A stretch of DNA of 64,000 nucleotides from JAGVSZ01 sp019137045 (GCA_046347635.1 JAXMFT010000016.1:7680-71679); one strand, 5' to 3'; counted from the first letter of the stretch, positions 1 to 7,926 are shown. The notes: generated by a model from the letters alone, not told the origin. Numbers and translations: made by a program.

Positions 1-732
1 GTGGTCGAAGGCGTGGACGTGTCCGGCCACTGGAACATGATGATCACGCCGCGCACGTGGACCGACTACGACCCGGACTTCTACCGCCAGATCCAGGCGT
101 TCCCGGGCGGGGAGAACGTGCACCGCTGCTGGCAGTGCGGCTCGTGCACCAACTCGTGCACCATGTACGCGATCAACACGGACTTCAATCCGCGCTACTG
201 GATCTACCTCACCAACCTCGGCTACAAGGCCGAGCTGCTGAAGGACAAGGACATCATCTGGCAGTGCGTGTCGTGCAACAAGTGCACCAACATCTGCCCC
301 AAGGACGTGCGGCCGGAGGGCGTGATGAAGGCGCTGCAGCACTGGCTCGAGTCCGAGGGGCATGTGCCGAAGTCGCGCTCGACGATGTTCGACGAGGAGT
401 TCACCCGCCAGTGCCTGGAGCGCGGGCGCATCGAGGACAGCGAGGTGCTGTTCAACTTCCTCAGGGCCACCGGCGAGGACGTCGTCGCGCTGGTGCGCAA
501 GGGCTGGCTCGGGACGCTGATCCGGCGCATGAACAACCTGCCGCTCCTGGGGCAGGGCAGGTGGGGCGCGTTCCTCGCCCGGCTGCCGGTCGCGCAGGGG
601 CTCAAGATGGGCTGGGCGCTCGTGTTCAAGCCGCGCACGAAGTCGTGGGGGCGGACGGGCGAGGTGCTCCAGGCGTACGTCGCCGAGCAGAAGCGGCGCG
701 CGCACGAGCGCGCGGCGGGCGCGCACGCGTAA
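1..732 (+). CDS. hdrC2: sHdrC2-like [4Fe-4S] electron-transfer subunit, 5' end uncertain
   Basis: This is a HdrC-type subunit of a sulfur-oxidising heterodisulfide-reductase-like (sHdr) complex in the cytoplasm, which passes electrons between HdrA-type and HdrB-type subunits. Two ferredoxin-like cysteine sets are visible: C43/C46/C49/C53, and C89/C92/C95/C99 followed by proline. The 243 residues suit the family. The reading frame is open from the first base, and GTG at base 1 is only the first available codon, so the true start may lie upstream; M13/M14 are alternatives. hdrB follows 16 bases later, which matches the known order hdrC1-hdrB1-hdrA-hyp-hdrC2-hdrB2, so the rest of the complex should lie just before this window. 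The sHdr rather than methanogenic or sulfate-reducer assignment rests on the lipoate genes downstream. Confidence 0.85.
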   Translation: MVEGVDVSGHWNMMITPRTWTDYDPDFYRQIQAFPGGENVHRCWQCGSCTNSCTMYAINTDFNPRYWIYLTNLGYKAELLKDKDIIWQCVSCNKCTNICPKDVRPEGVMKALQHWLESEGHVPKSRSTMFDEEFTRQCLERGRIEDSEVLFNFLRATGEDVVALVRKGWLGTLIRRMNNLPLLGQGRWGAFLARLPVAQGLKMGWALVFKPRTKSWGRTGEVLQAYVAEQKRRAHERAAGAHA

Positions 733-748
733 CGCGAGGAAGTCCAGG

Positions 749-1660
749 ATGTCGAAAGTCGCCTACTACCCCGGCTGCGCGCTCGAAGGCTCCGGCGGCC
801 CCTACGACCGCTCGACCCGGGCGCTGGTGAAGGCGCTCGACCTCGAGATGACCGAGCTCGCGGACTGGAACTGCTGCGGGGCGATGGAGGTGAAGAACAT
901 CCACCCCATGCTGCAGACCTACATGTCGGCGCGGAACATGGCGATCGCCGCGGAGAAGATGGGCTGCGACACCGTCATGGCGCCGTGCAACGGGTGCTAT
1001 CACGCCCTGAAGAAGGCCGAGTACGAGTGCGCCACCGACCCCGAGGCGATGCAGACGGTGCAGGAGCTCGCGCGCAAGGCCGACGACCCGGTCTACAAGG
1101 GCGACGTGCGCACGCTGCACCTGCTCGAATGGATGATGGAGGAGCTCGGCACCGAGGGCCTCAAGGCGCGCATCACGAACTCGCTCAAGGGCATCAGGAT
1201 CGCGAACTACTACGGGTGCATGTACACCCGGCCGCGCCAGATCTTCCCCGAGAAGGACCAGGGCCCGGGCTCGGAGTCGAGCCACGCGCCGCACTACATG
1301 GACGACCTCCTCGCGGCGGCGGGCGCGGTCAACGTCGACTACCCGCTCAAGACCGCGTGCTGCGGCGGCGCCCACACGCTCTCGGACTCCGACACCTCGA
1401 CCCAGCTCGTGCTCAACCTCCTGCAGGCGGCGGACGAGTGCGGGGCGGACATCATCGCGACCGAGTGCCCGACCTGCCACTCCGGCCTCGAGATGCACCA
1501 GATCCGCGCCGAGGAGGCGTTCGGCATCAAGACAAACGTGAAGATCGTGTACTTCACGCAGCTGCTCGGGCTCGCCCTGGGGCTCTCGGCGCGCAAGGTG
1601 GCGCTGCACGAGAACGTGTCGGACGCGATCGATTTCCTGCACGAGAAGGGCGTGATCTAA
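749..1660 (+). CDS. hdrB2: sHdrB2-like CCG-domain subunit of sulfur-oxidising Hdr complex
   Basis: This is an HdrB-type protein with two complete CCG domains, which in HdrB hold the non-cubane [4Fe-4S] clusters at the catalytic disulfide site. Domain 1 shows C10, C42-C43-G and C80-x2-C83. Domain 2 shows C157, C204-C205-G-G and C240-x2-C243. The 303 residues are the usual family length. In sHdr systems this subunit is thought to work on sulfur bound to lipoate on LbpA, and a lipoate-binding protein gene starts 7 bases after its stop. The ATG start has a purine-rich AGGAAGTCCAGG stretch in front. All cluster-ligating cysteines are present, so the subunit should be functional. Confidence 0.9.
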   Translation: MSKVAYYPGCALEGSGGPYDRSTRALVKALDLEMTELADWNCCGAMEVKNIHPMLQTYMSARNMAIAAEKMGCDTVMAPCNGCYHALKKAEYECATDPEAMQTVQELARKADDPVYKGDVRTLHLLEWMMEELGTEGLKARITNSLKGIRIANYYGCMYTRPRQIFPEKDQGPGSESSHAPHYMDDLLAAAGAVNVDYPLKTACCGGAHTLSDSDTSTQLVLNLLQAADECGADIIATECPTCHSGLEMHQIRAEEAFGIKTNVKIVYFTQLLGLALGLSARKVALHENVSDAIDFLHEKGVI

Positions 1661-1667
1661 TCGGCGC

Positions 1668-2114
1668 ATGGCTGCGCACGGCTGCGAGTTCCACCCCGAT
1701 CTCTACTACGACGCGGAGTTCCAGATCTGGGTGCGGCCGGAGCGCGACGGCGCCGCCTCGGTGGGCATGACCGACCTCTCGCAAACGATCGCCGGCAAGG
1801 TGCTGCACGTGCGCGTGCGCAAGCCCGGCAGCCTGCGCCCGAAGGGCCGGCCGGTCGCCACGGTCGAGACCGGCAAGTGGGCGGGACCGGTGCCCAACCC
1901 GTTCGACTGCACGATCGAGGCGGCGAACGAGGCGGTGCTCGACGACCCCTCGCTCCTCAACCGCGACCCGTATCGTCACTGGATCACGCGCGTGCGGCCG
2001 GTGCAGCCGCTCGCCGTGGCGGTCGCGGACCTACTGACCGGCGAGGCCGCGCGCCGGGGCTTCGAGGCGCGGCTCGCCCGCGACGACTTCCGCTGCCGGC
2101 GCCTCGCCGGCTGA
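1668..2114 (+). CDS. lbpA: Lipoate-binding protein LbpA, GcvH-like (first copy)
   Basis: This 148-residue protein has the fold signature of glycine cleavage H protein but carries the motif VETGKW, with K70 as the expected lipoylation site. LbpA proteins of sHdr systems carry lipoate that shuttles sulfur intermediates rather than glycine-derived carbon. Most LbpA proteins, including the second copy downstream, have VESGKW, so the Ser-to-Thr change is notable. This copy also lacks several acidic and lysine residues found in the second copy. It lies between hdrB2 and a dsrE-like gene with spacings under 10 bases, so it is surely cotranscribed. A housekeeping GcvH role is unlikely because no gcvT or gcvP is near. 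Confidence 0.85.
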   Translation: MAAHGCEFHPDLYYDAEFQIWVRPERDGAASVGMTDLSQTIAGKVLHVRVRKPGSLRPKGRPVATVETGKWAGPVPNPFDCTIEAANEAVLDDPSLLNRDPYRHWITRVRPVQPLAVAVADLLTGEAARRGFEARLARDDFRCRRLAG

Positions 2115-2120
2115 GCGCCG

Positions 2121-2516
2121 ATGTCCGGCCCGCGCTACCTCGAGCACGACGCGAAGACGGTCGTCATCGTGATGACCAGCGGTCCGTCCACCCCCAACCG
2201 CTGCGCCACGCCGTTCTACATCGGCGCGCTGCTCGCCGCGATGGACGCCGCGGTGACCATCTTCTTCACCATGGAAGGGGTGCGCCTGGTGAAGCGCGGC
2301 GTGCCCGAGCACCTCGCCGCGATGGCGGGGGGCAAGCCGATCATCGAGTTCATGCGCGAGGCGAAGCAGGCGGGGGTCCGCTTCCACGCCTGCCGGCCGG
2401 CGCTGCCGGGCTACGACCTGGACGTGGACGACCTCGTGCCGGAGGTGGACGAGCTCTCCTCCGGCGGGGCGCTCGCCGACATGATCCTCGGCTGCGACAA
2501 GGTGCTGTTTTTTTGA
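2121..2516 (+). CDS. DsrE-family small protein between the two lbpA genes
   Basis: This 131-residue single-domain protein has the DsrE/TusD-like pattern of a hydrophobic beta strand (TVVIVMTSG), a helix (IGALLAAMDAAVTIFFT) and a second cysteine-bearing strand. DsrE-family proteins bind sulfane sulfur on cysteine and hand it to partners. Candidate sulfur-carrying cysteines lie in FHACRPAL and in LGCDKVLFF at the C terminus. Its position between two lipoate-binding protein genes suggests a sulfur relay to or from LbpA, which is an inference. The last codons run through seven consecutive T bases just before the stop, a place where transcriptional slippage could occur. It is shorter than, and clearly different from, the 205-residue DsrE protein encoded further down. 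Confidence 0.75.
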   Translation: MSGPRYLEHDAKTVVIVMTSGPSTPNRCATPFYIGALLAAMDAAVTIFFTMEGVRLVKRGVPEHLAAMAGGKPIIEFMREAKQAGVRFHACRPALPGYDLDVDDLVPEVDELSSGGALADMILGCDKVLFF

Positions 2517-2577
2517 CGCAACGCAAGCGGGCGGCGCGGAAGCCGCACAGAATCGAGCGAAACGGGAGAGACGACGC

Positions 2578-3018
2578 ATGGCATCGGTCAAGAACTGCAA
2601 CCTGCCCGACGACCTCTACTACAACGTCGAGAACAACGTCTGGGCGCGCAAGGAGGCCGACGGCACGGTCACCGTCGGCATGACGGCGTACGCCTGCGCG
2701 CTCGCGGGCGAGATCGTCGCGTACACGCCGAAGAAGCCCGGCCGGTCGATCGACCAGGGCAAGTCGCTCGCGACGGTCGAGTCGGGCAAGTGGGTCGGCC
2801 CGGTCAAGGCGCCGGTGGCAGGCGAGGTGGTGGCGGTGAACGATGCGCTGGGCGGCAACGCCAAGGGCATCAACGCCGACCCGTACGGCGCCGGCTGGCT
2901 GGTGAAGCTGAAGCCCGCCAACTGGGACGGGGAAGCGGCGTCGCTCGTGACCGGCCCCGCGGTGGCGAGCGCGTTCGAGGCGAAGATGACCGCCGACGGG
3001 TTCGCCGGCTGTCCGTGA
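2578..3018 (+). CDS. lbpA: Lipoate-binding protein LbpA (second copy, canonical)
   Basis: This 146-residue GcvH-like protein carries the canonical LbpA motif VESGKW, with K71 as the lipoylation site. Established work on sHdr organisms shows LbpA to be essential for thiosulfate oxidation to sulfite. Features beyond the site include the N-terminal cysteine in KNCNLPDDLYY and the conserved PYG segment near residue 100. A GGGAGAG ribosome site precedes the ATG. The radical SAM gene that presumably inserts sulfur into its octanoyl arm starts 16 bases later. Two LbpA paralogues in one operon may be specialised for different Hdr or DsrE partners, which is an inference. Confidence 0.92.
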   Translation: MASVKNCNLPDDLYYNVENNVWARKEADGTVTVGMTAYACALAGEIVAYTPKKPGRSIDQGKSLATVESGKWVGPVKAPVAGEVVAVNDALGGNAKGINADPYGAGWLVKLKPANWDGEAASLVTGPAVASAFEAKMTADGFAGCP

Positions 3019-3034
3019 GCGCGCGCCCCGCGAC

Positions 3035-4138
3035 ATGACCTGGCTCGACAGCGCGCGCGGCATCGAGGCGCTCGAGGTCGCCGAGTTCGACTCCGCGCTC
3101 GTGGCCGCGTTCGAGGCGCGCGGGCGGCCCGGGCCGCTCAACTTCCACGTCCCCACCTTCAAGGCGTTCGCGACGAGCGAGATCCAGGGCTGCGGCAAGA
3201 GCGCCTGGCCGGCGGTCTCGGTCACCGGCGGCGACTGCGCGCTGCAGTGCGACCACTGCAAGGCGAAGATCCTGGAGCCGATGATCCCGGCGCGCACGCC
3301 GGAGGCGCTGTGGCGCGTCGTGAACGAGCGCATCGCCGCGGGTGCGCAGGGGATGCTGCTCACCGGCGGGTCGAACCACCGCGACGAAGTCGAGTACGAC
3401 GCGTTCTTCCCCACGATCCGCCGCATCAAGGACGCCTTTCCCGCGTTCCGCATCGCCCTCCACACCGCGCTCGTCGGGCGCGACGCGGCGCGCCGCATGG
3501 AGGCGGCCGGCGTCGACGCCGCGATGCTCGACGTGATCGGCGCGCAGGACACCGTCGAGCAGGTCTATCACCTCAAGCGCCCGGTCGCGGACTTCGAGGC
3601 GGCCCTCGCGCACCTGACCGCGACCTCGCTCAAGGTCGTGCCGCACATCGTGCTCGGCCTGCACTACGGCCGCATGCTCGGCGAGTGGAACGCGCTCGAG
3701 ATGGTCGCGCGCCACCGGCCGGCGGCGCTGGTGCTCGTGGTGGTGATGCCGTACTACGCGCCGGCGGCGCGCGCGTTCGAGACCGTGCCGAGCCGGGTCG
3801 CCGGGCGGTTCTTCCTGGACGCGCGCGCGCGGCTGCCCGGCGTGCCCCTCCTCCTCGGCTGTGCGCGCCCCCCGGGCCGCGCAAAGGTGGAGATCGACAG
3901 CTACGCGGTGATGGCGGGCCTGGACGGGATCGCCCATCCCAGCGACGGCACGGTGGAGCTCGCGGTCCGGCTCGGCCGCGAGGTGCGCGTCACGCCCGCG
4001 TGCTGCTCGATCGCGGTGGGCGACGAGGTGCTCGCGCTCGCCGAGCCGGCCGCCGCAACGAAGGTCGACGTCGCCGACTTCATCCGCCGCGAGGCGGCCG
4101 GCCGCCGGCTGCGCGGCATCCCGGTCGTGACGGCGTAG
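3035..4138 (+). CDS. lipS1: Radical SAM lipoyl synthase component, LipS1-type
   Basis: This 367-residue protein has a radical SAM cluster motif C68-x3-C72-x2-C75 in the context VTGGDCALQCDHC, followed by the LLTGGS segment typical of BioB-like radical SAM barrels. In archaea and sHdr bacteria, two such proteins (LipS1 and LipS2) together insert the two sulfur atoms into octanoyl chains, replacing LipA. The C-terminal half has further cysteines (LLLGCARPPG and VTPACCSIAVG) that could bind an auxiliary cluster. It lies 16 bases after lbpA and 4 bases before the ligase gene, the context reported for such genes. The LipS1 versus LipS2 numbering is from family resemblance and is less certain than the function. 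Confidence 0.82.
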   Translation: MTWLDSARGIEALEVAEFDSALVAAFEARGRPGPLNFHVPTFKAFATSEIQGCGKSAWPAVSVTGGDCALQCDHCKAKILEPMIPARTPEALWRVVNERIAAGAQGMLLTGGSNHRDEVEYDAFFPTIRRIKDAFPAFRIALHTALVGRDAARRMEAAGVDAAMLDVIGAQDTVEQVYHLKRPVADFEAALAHLTATSLKVVPHIVLGLHYGRMLGEWNALEMVARHRPAALVLVVVMPYYAPAARAFETVPSRVAGRFFLDARARLPGVPLLLGCARPPGRAKVEIDSYAVMAGLDGIAHPSDGTVELAVRLGREVRVTPACCSIAVGDEVLALAEPAAATKVDVADFIRREAAGRRLRGIPVVTA

Positions 4139-4142
4139 CGGC

Positions 4143-4919
4143 ATGGGCGCGCCGGTCTGGCAGTGGCTCGACACCGGGGTGCGGCGGGCGGCCGAGAACC
4201 TGGCGCTCAACCGCGCCCTGCTCGAGGCGCGGCGCGCCGGCGAGATTCCCGGCACGGTGCGCTTCCACCGCTACGCGCCCGCCGCCCTCGTCGGGCATCA
4301 CGAGGACCCGGCGCAGGCGCTCGACCTCGCGTACTGCGCGCGGCAGGGGATCGTGGTGCAGCGCCGGCTCACCGGCGGCGGGGCCATCTACATGGACGAG
4401 GGCGTGCTCGGCTGGGAGCTGTACCTCGGGCGCGCCGACGTCGGCACCCCCGAGATGCCGGCCATCTCGGCGCGCATGTGCACGGCGGCGGCGGCGGCGA
4501 TCCGTGCGCTCGGCGCGCGCGCCGAGTACCGCGCACCGACCGACATCGTGGTCGGCGGACGCAAGATCTCCGGCACCGGCGGGGCGCTCGACGGGGACGC
4601 GCTGCTCTATCAGGGGACGCTGCTCATCGACTTCGACGTGGAGGTGATGCTGCGCGCGCTCGCCGCCACCGCGCCGCGCGTGACGCCCGCGTTCGTCGCC
4701 GCCGCGCGCGACTCGGTGGTGAACCTGCGCGAGTGCGTCGCGCCGCTGCCCGCGCCCGAGCGCATTCACGCCGCGTTCGTCGCCGCATTCGCGCAGGAGT
4801 TCGGCGCGCGCATCGAGCCGGCCGTGCTGGGCGAGCCGGCGCTCGCGCGCTACCGGACGGCGCTCGCGGAGATCGACGACCCGGCGTGGGTCGGGCTTCC
4901 TGCGGCGCGGGCGGCATGA
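4143..4919 (+). CDS. slplA: sHdr-associated lipoate-protein ligase (sLplA)
   Basis: This 258-residue member of the LplA/BPL catalytic family would attach lipoate or octanoate to the lysine of LbpA using ATP. Hallmarks visible are RRLTGGG at residues 74-80 and DIVVGGRKISGTGG, with K141 as the conserved active-site lysine. It lacks the C-terminal accessory domain of E. coli LplA. Dedicated sLpl enzymes next to LbpA, LipS1 and LipS2 define the bacterial lipoate route linked to sulfur oxidation. Its stop codon overlaps the ATG of the next gene by four bases (ATGA), so translation is coupled. Confidence 0.88.
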   Translation: MGAPVWQWLDTGVRRAAENLALNRALLEARRAGEIPGTVRFHRYAPAALVGHHEDPAQALDLAYCARQGIVVQRRLTGGGAIYMDEGVLGWELYLGRADVGTPEMPAISARMCTAAAAAIRALGARAEYRAPTDIVVGGRKISGTGGALDGDALLYQGTLLIDFDVEVMLRALAATAPRVTPAFVAAARDSVVNLRECVAPLPAPERIHAAFVAAFAQEFGARIEPAVLGEPALARYRTALAEIDDPAWVGLPAARAA

Positions 4920-6007
4920 GGCGGGTCGAGGCCGACGTTCTCGTGGTCGGGCTCGGGCCCGGCGGGAGCTGCGCCGCGCGCGTCGCCGCGGCGGCCGGCG
5001 CGCGGGTGATCGCGGTGGAGCGGCGCGCGGAGATCGGCATCCCGGTGCAGTGCGCGGAGTTCGTGCCGCTCCCGCTGGGCAAGTACGCGCTCGCGTCCGA
5101 AGTCTTCGCGCAGCGCGTGACCGGCATGACGACCGTCCTTCCCTCCGGCGCGCGGGTCGTGTCCGACTTCCCCGGGATCATGATCGACCGGGCGCGCTTC
5201 GATCAGGCGCTCGCGCGCAGCGCGGCCGAGGCCGGGGCCGACGAGTGGCTGGGCACGGCGTTCGAGTCCGCCGACCCCCGGCGCTCGGTGGCCGTGGTGC
5301 GCCGGGGCGGCGAGCGCGTCGAGATCGCGTACCGCGTGCTGGTCGGGGCGGACGGGCCGGGCTCGCGCGTCGCGCATGCGCTCGGGCTGCCGCGGCTCGC
5401 GACCGTGGACACCCGCCAGTACACCGTGCCGCTGCTGCGGCGCCACGCGCACACCGACATCTTTCTTTCGCCCGACTATCCCGGCGGGTACGCCTGGCTC
5501 TTTCCCAAAGGCGCGGTCGCGAACCTCGGCCTCGGGCTGGACACGCGGCTGGCGGCCGACCTCAAGGCGCCGCTCGACGCGCTGCACCGGCAGCTCGCGG
5601 GCGAGGGCCTCGTCGGGCCGGACCTGCTCGGGCGCACGGGCGGACCGATCCCGGTCGGCGGCCTGCGCGAGCGCCTGGTCGTCGGAAACGCGCTCTTCGT
5701 CGGCGACGCGGCCGGGCTCACGCATCCGGTGAGCGGCGCGGGCATCGCCGCCGCGGTGATCTCCGGGGAAGCCGCCGGCGCGTGCATCGCGCGCGCGCTC
5801 GACGGCGAGCGCGACGCGCTCGCCGACTACGAGGAAGACGTGCGCGACCAGTTCCAGGCGACGATCGACCGCGCGGTCGCGCGCCGGCACTGGATGACGA
5901 CGCGCCTGCAGGGCCCGGAGGCGCACGCGGACGCCTTCCACCGGCGCGGCTGGATCGCGTTCCCCGAGTATTTCGACGCGGCGGACGAGCTCGGCCTCGC
6001 GGCCTGA
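4916..6007 (+). CDS. lipT: LipT-like FAD-dependent oxidoreductase (geranylgeranyl reductase family)
   Basis: This 363-residue flavoprotein starts with a Rossmann FAD motif (VVGLGPGGSCAA) and carries the family motifs PVQCAEF, a DG-type segment (VGADGPGSRVA) and the C-terminal FAD motif GDAAGLTHPVSGAGI. It belongs to the geranylgeranyl-reductase-like FAD proteins. A similar gene, called lipT, accompanies lipS1, lipS2 and slpl in sHdr bacteria and has been proposed to supply electrons for lipoyl assembly, though I know of no proven reaction. No membrane segment is apparent. The start overlaps the ligase stop by four bases and no other good start is near. Confidence 0.78.
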   Translation: MRRVEADVLVVGLGPGGSCAARVAAAAGARVIAVERRAEIGIPVQCAEFVPLPLGKYALASEVFAQRVTGMTTVLPSGARVVSDFPGIMIDRARFDQALARSAAEAGADEWLGTAFESADPRRSVAVVRRGGERVEIAYRVLVGADGPGSRVAHALGLPRLATVDTRQYTVPLLRRHAHTDIFLSPDYPGGYAWLFPKGAVANLGLGLDTRLAADLKAPLDALHRQLAGEGLVGPDLLGRTGGPIPVGGLRERLVVGNALFVGDAAGLTHPVSGAGIAAAVISGEAAGACIARALDGERDALADYEEDVRDQFQATIDRAVARRHWMTTRLQGPEAHADAFHRRGWIAFPEYFDAADELGLAA

Positions 6008-6020
6008 AAGGGAGCACGAG

Positions 6021-6515
6021 ATGAACGCGCTGAAGACCCTGGTTGCCGGCATCGTCCTTGCGGGGGCGGGCGCCGCGACCGCGCAGGACGCGACCTTCAG
6101 CCTGCGCCTGCTGACGCCCGATACCGCGCTCAAGGCGGCGCAGGCGGCGCTGGCGCGCTGCCGGACCGACGGGTTCCAGGTCGCAGTGGCGGTCGTCGAC
6201 CGGATGGGAGTGGCCCAGGTGATGCTGCGCGATCGGTTCGCGGGGCCGCACACGCCCGACATGGCCACCGCCAAGGCCTGGACCGCGGTGAGCTTCCGCA
6301 CCGACACGACCGACCTCGCCGCCGCGACGCAGGGCGGCCCGTCGAGCGGCGTGCGTCACCGTCCCGGCGTCGCCGCGGTGGGAGGCGGACTGATGATCCA
6401 GGCGGCCGGGAGCCTCCTCGGCGCGATCGGGGTGTCCGGGGCGCCCGGCGGCAAGGAGGACGATGCCTGCGCCGCGGCGGGCATCGCCGCGATCCGGGAC
6501 AGCCTCGAGCTGTAG
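6021..6515 (+). CDS. Exported HbpS/GlcG-family protein
   Basis: This 164-residue protein begins with a clear Sec signal peptide (hydrophobic core LVAGIVLAGAGAATA, likely cleavage near residue 21). The rest is one HbpS/GlcG domain, with the family patterns AVAVVDRMG, MATAKAWTAVSF and GVAAVGGGLMIQ. Related proteins include haem-binding HbpS and PduO C-terminal domains, and many are periplasmic. It is preceded by an AAGGGAGCACGAG ribosome site and is embedded between lipT and lipS2. A periplasmic protein inside a set of cytoplasmic lipoate genes is unexpected. It may bind haem or a sulfur compound, but nothing in the sequence decides this. Confidence 0.75.
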   Translation: MNALKTLVAGIVLAGAGAATAQDATFSLRLLTPDTALKAAQAALARCRTDGFQVAVAVVDRMGVAQVMLRDRFAGPHTPDMATAKAWTAVSFRTDTTDLAAATQGGPSSGVRHRPGVAAVGGGLMIQAAGSLLGAIGVSGAPGGKEDDACAAAGIAAIRDSLEL

Positions 6516-6525
6516 GGCGCGCGTC

Positions 6526-6750
6526 ATGCCGCGACTCGCCGCACTCGCACTCATCGTCGGCGCCGCCGCGCTCGCGGCGTGCGACGGCAAGCAGAAGGAT
6601 TCGGGCACCGCCGACCTGACCCGCGGCGGTGCGCAGGCGATGGAGCGCGCCAAGGACGTCGCGAAGACGCTCGAACAGGGCGCGGCGCGCGCGCGCGCGC
6701 GGGAGGACGCCGGCGCGGCGGACGATTCGACGCAGAAAGGCCACGAATGA
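6526..6750 (+). CDS. Small predicted lipoprotein (74 aa)
   Basis: This 74-residue protein has an N-terminal hydrophobic stretch ending in a lipobox, LAAC, so C19 should be lipidated after export. The mature part is short, charged and rich in alanine, arginine, lysine and glutamate (around QAMERAKDVAKTLEQ), suggesting a single amphipathic helix. I recognise no family. It lies 10 bases after the HbpS/GlcG-like gene and its stop overlaps the start of the next radical SAM gene by four bases (ATGA). It may anchor or assist the preceding exported protein, which is an inference from order only. Confidence 0.6.
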   Translation: MPRLAALALIVGAAALAACDGKQKDSGTADLTRGGAQAMERAKDVAKTLEQGAARARAREDAGAADDSTQKGHE

Positions 6751-7892
6751 GCGCAGTGATCGACGGCACGCAGCCGATCCGGTTCTACCGGCCCAACCCC
6801 CACGTGCGCACGCCGGCGATGCGCTCGCCGGAGTACGTGCAGATGAGCACCGCGGCGGCGATCACCCTCGGCCTGGTGGCGGGGCAGATGCACCGCGTCT
6901 CCTGCACGCACTGCCTCAACCTGCTCGTGACCTACCCGGAGGGCTGCCGCGCGAACTGCGCGTACTGCGGGCTCGCCCGCCACCGCGAGGAGGCGCGCGA
7001 CTACGCCGACCGCAACTTCATCCGGGTGGACTGGCCGACCGCGCGCTACGACGAGGTGATCGAGCGCGTGCAGGCGGGCTCGGACCGCGGCCGGTTCGAG
7101 CGCATGTGCATCTCGATGATCACGCACCCCGAGTCGAACGCCGACACCTACGTGCTGCTCGAGAAGTGGGTGCGCGCGGTGCCGCAGGTGCCGGTGTCGA
7201 TCCTGTCCAACCCGACCACGCTCGAGCGTGCGGACCTCGTGCGGATGCGCGACCTGGGGGCGGAGATCTTCACCGTCGCGCTCGATGCCGCGACCCCGGC
7301 GATCTTCGACCGCACCCGCGGCAAGGGGGTCGACAGCCCGCACAAGTACGAGAAGTACTGGGCGGCGATCGAATGGGCCGCCGCGGTGTTCGGCCCCGAG
7401 CGCTTCGGGGCGCACCTCATCTGCGGCATGGGCGAGACCGAGCGCGAGATCCTCGACGCGTGCCAGCGGGTGAAGGACCTCGGCGGGCACAACCACATGT
7501 TCGCGTTCTTCCCCGAGCGCGGATCGCTCATGGAGGACTGGCCGGCGGTCGATCGCGGGCAGTGGCGGCGCGTGCAGCTCGCCCGCTTCCTGATCGACTT
7601 CCGGGGCGTCCGGGTGGACGCGATGGACTTCGACGCGGACGGCCGGGTCGTCGACTTCGGCGTCGCGCGCGCCGAGCTCGACGCGCTCATCGCGTCGGGC
7701 ACGCCGTTCCGGACTTCCGGGTGTCCCGGGAAGGACGACGACCGCGTCTCGGCGTGCAACCGGCCCTACGGAGATTCGAGCCCGACGGACATCCTGTCGT
7801 TCCCGTTCGCGCCCGCCGCCGAGGACGTTGCGGCGGTGCAGCGCCAGCTCGCCGGCGAACCGGTCCGCGCCGGCCTGCTCGCCGAGGATTGA
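6747..7892 (+). CDS. lipS2: Radical SAM lipoyl synthase component, LipS2-type
   Basis: This 381-residue protein is a second radical SAM enzyme, with the cluster motif C67-x3-C71-x2-C74 in EGCRANCAYCG. It resembles biotin-synthase-related radical SAM proteins and is the expected partner of the LipS1-type protein in building lipoate on LbpA. Two extra cysteines at C53 and C56 and two near the C terminus (SGCPGKDDD and SACNRPYG) are candidates for the auxiliary cluster that donates sulfur. The ATG inside the stop of the small lipoprotein gene is favoured because upstream in-frame sequence is a shadow of that gene. It ends the first transcription block, after which a 143-base gap follows. Confidence 0.82.
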   Translation: MSAVIDGTQPIRFYRPNPHVRTPAMRSPEYVQMSTAAAITLGLVAGQMHRVSCTHCLNLLVTYPEGCRANCAYCGLARHREEARDYADRNFIRVDWPTARYDEVIERVQAGSDRGRFERMCISMITHPESNADTYVLLEKWVRAVPQVPVSILSNPTTLERADLVRMRDLGAEIFTVALDAATPAIFDRTRGKGVDSPHKYEKYWAAIEWAAAVFGPERFGAHLICGMGETEREILDACQRVKDLGGHNHMFAFFPERGSLMEDWPAVDRGQWRRVQLARFLIDFRGVRVDAMDFDADGRVVDFGVARAELDALIASGTPFRTSGCPGKDDDRVSACNRPYGDSSPTDILSFPFAPAAEDVAAVQRQLAGEPVRAGLLAED

Positions 7893-7926
7893 GCCGGTTG
7901 CTGGCGACATAAAGACGTTTGCATGG

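Noticed and set aside
1668..2114. The first GcvH-like protein as part of a glycine cleavage system
   Set aside because: The motif is VETGKW, the neighbours are Hdr and Lip genes, and no gcvP or gcvT is nearby.
2500..2520. Seven T bases at the end of the first dsrE-like gene as a possible terminator
   Set aside because: No stem precedes the run and it lies inside the coding frame, ending in the stop codon; the operon clearly continues.
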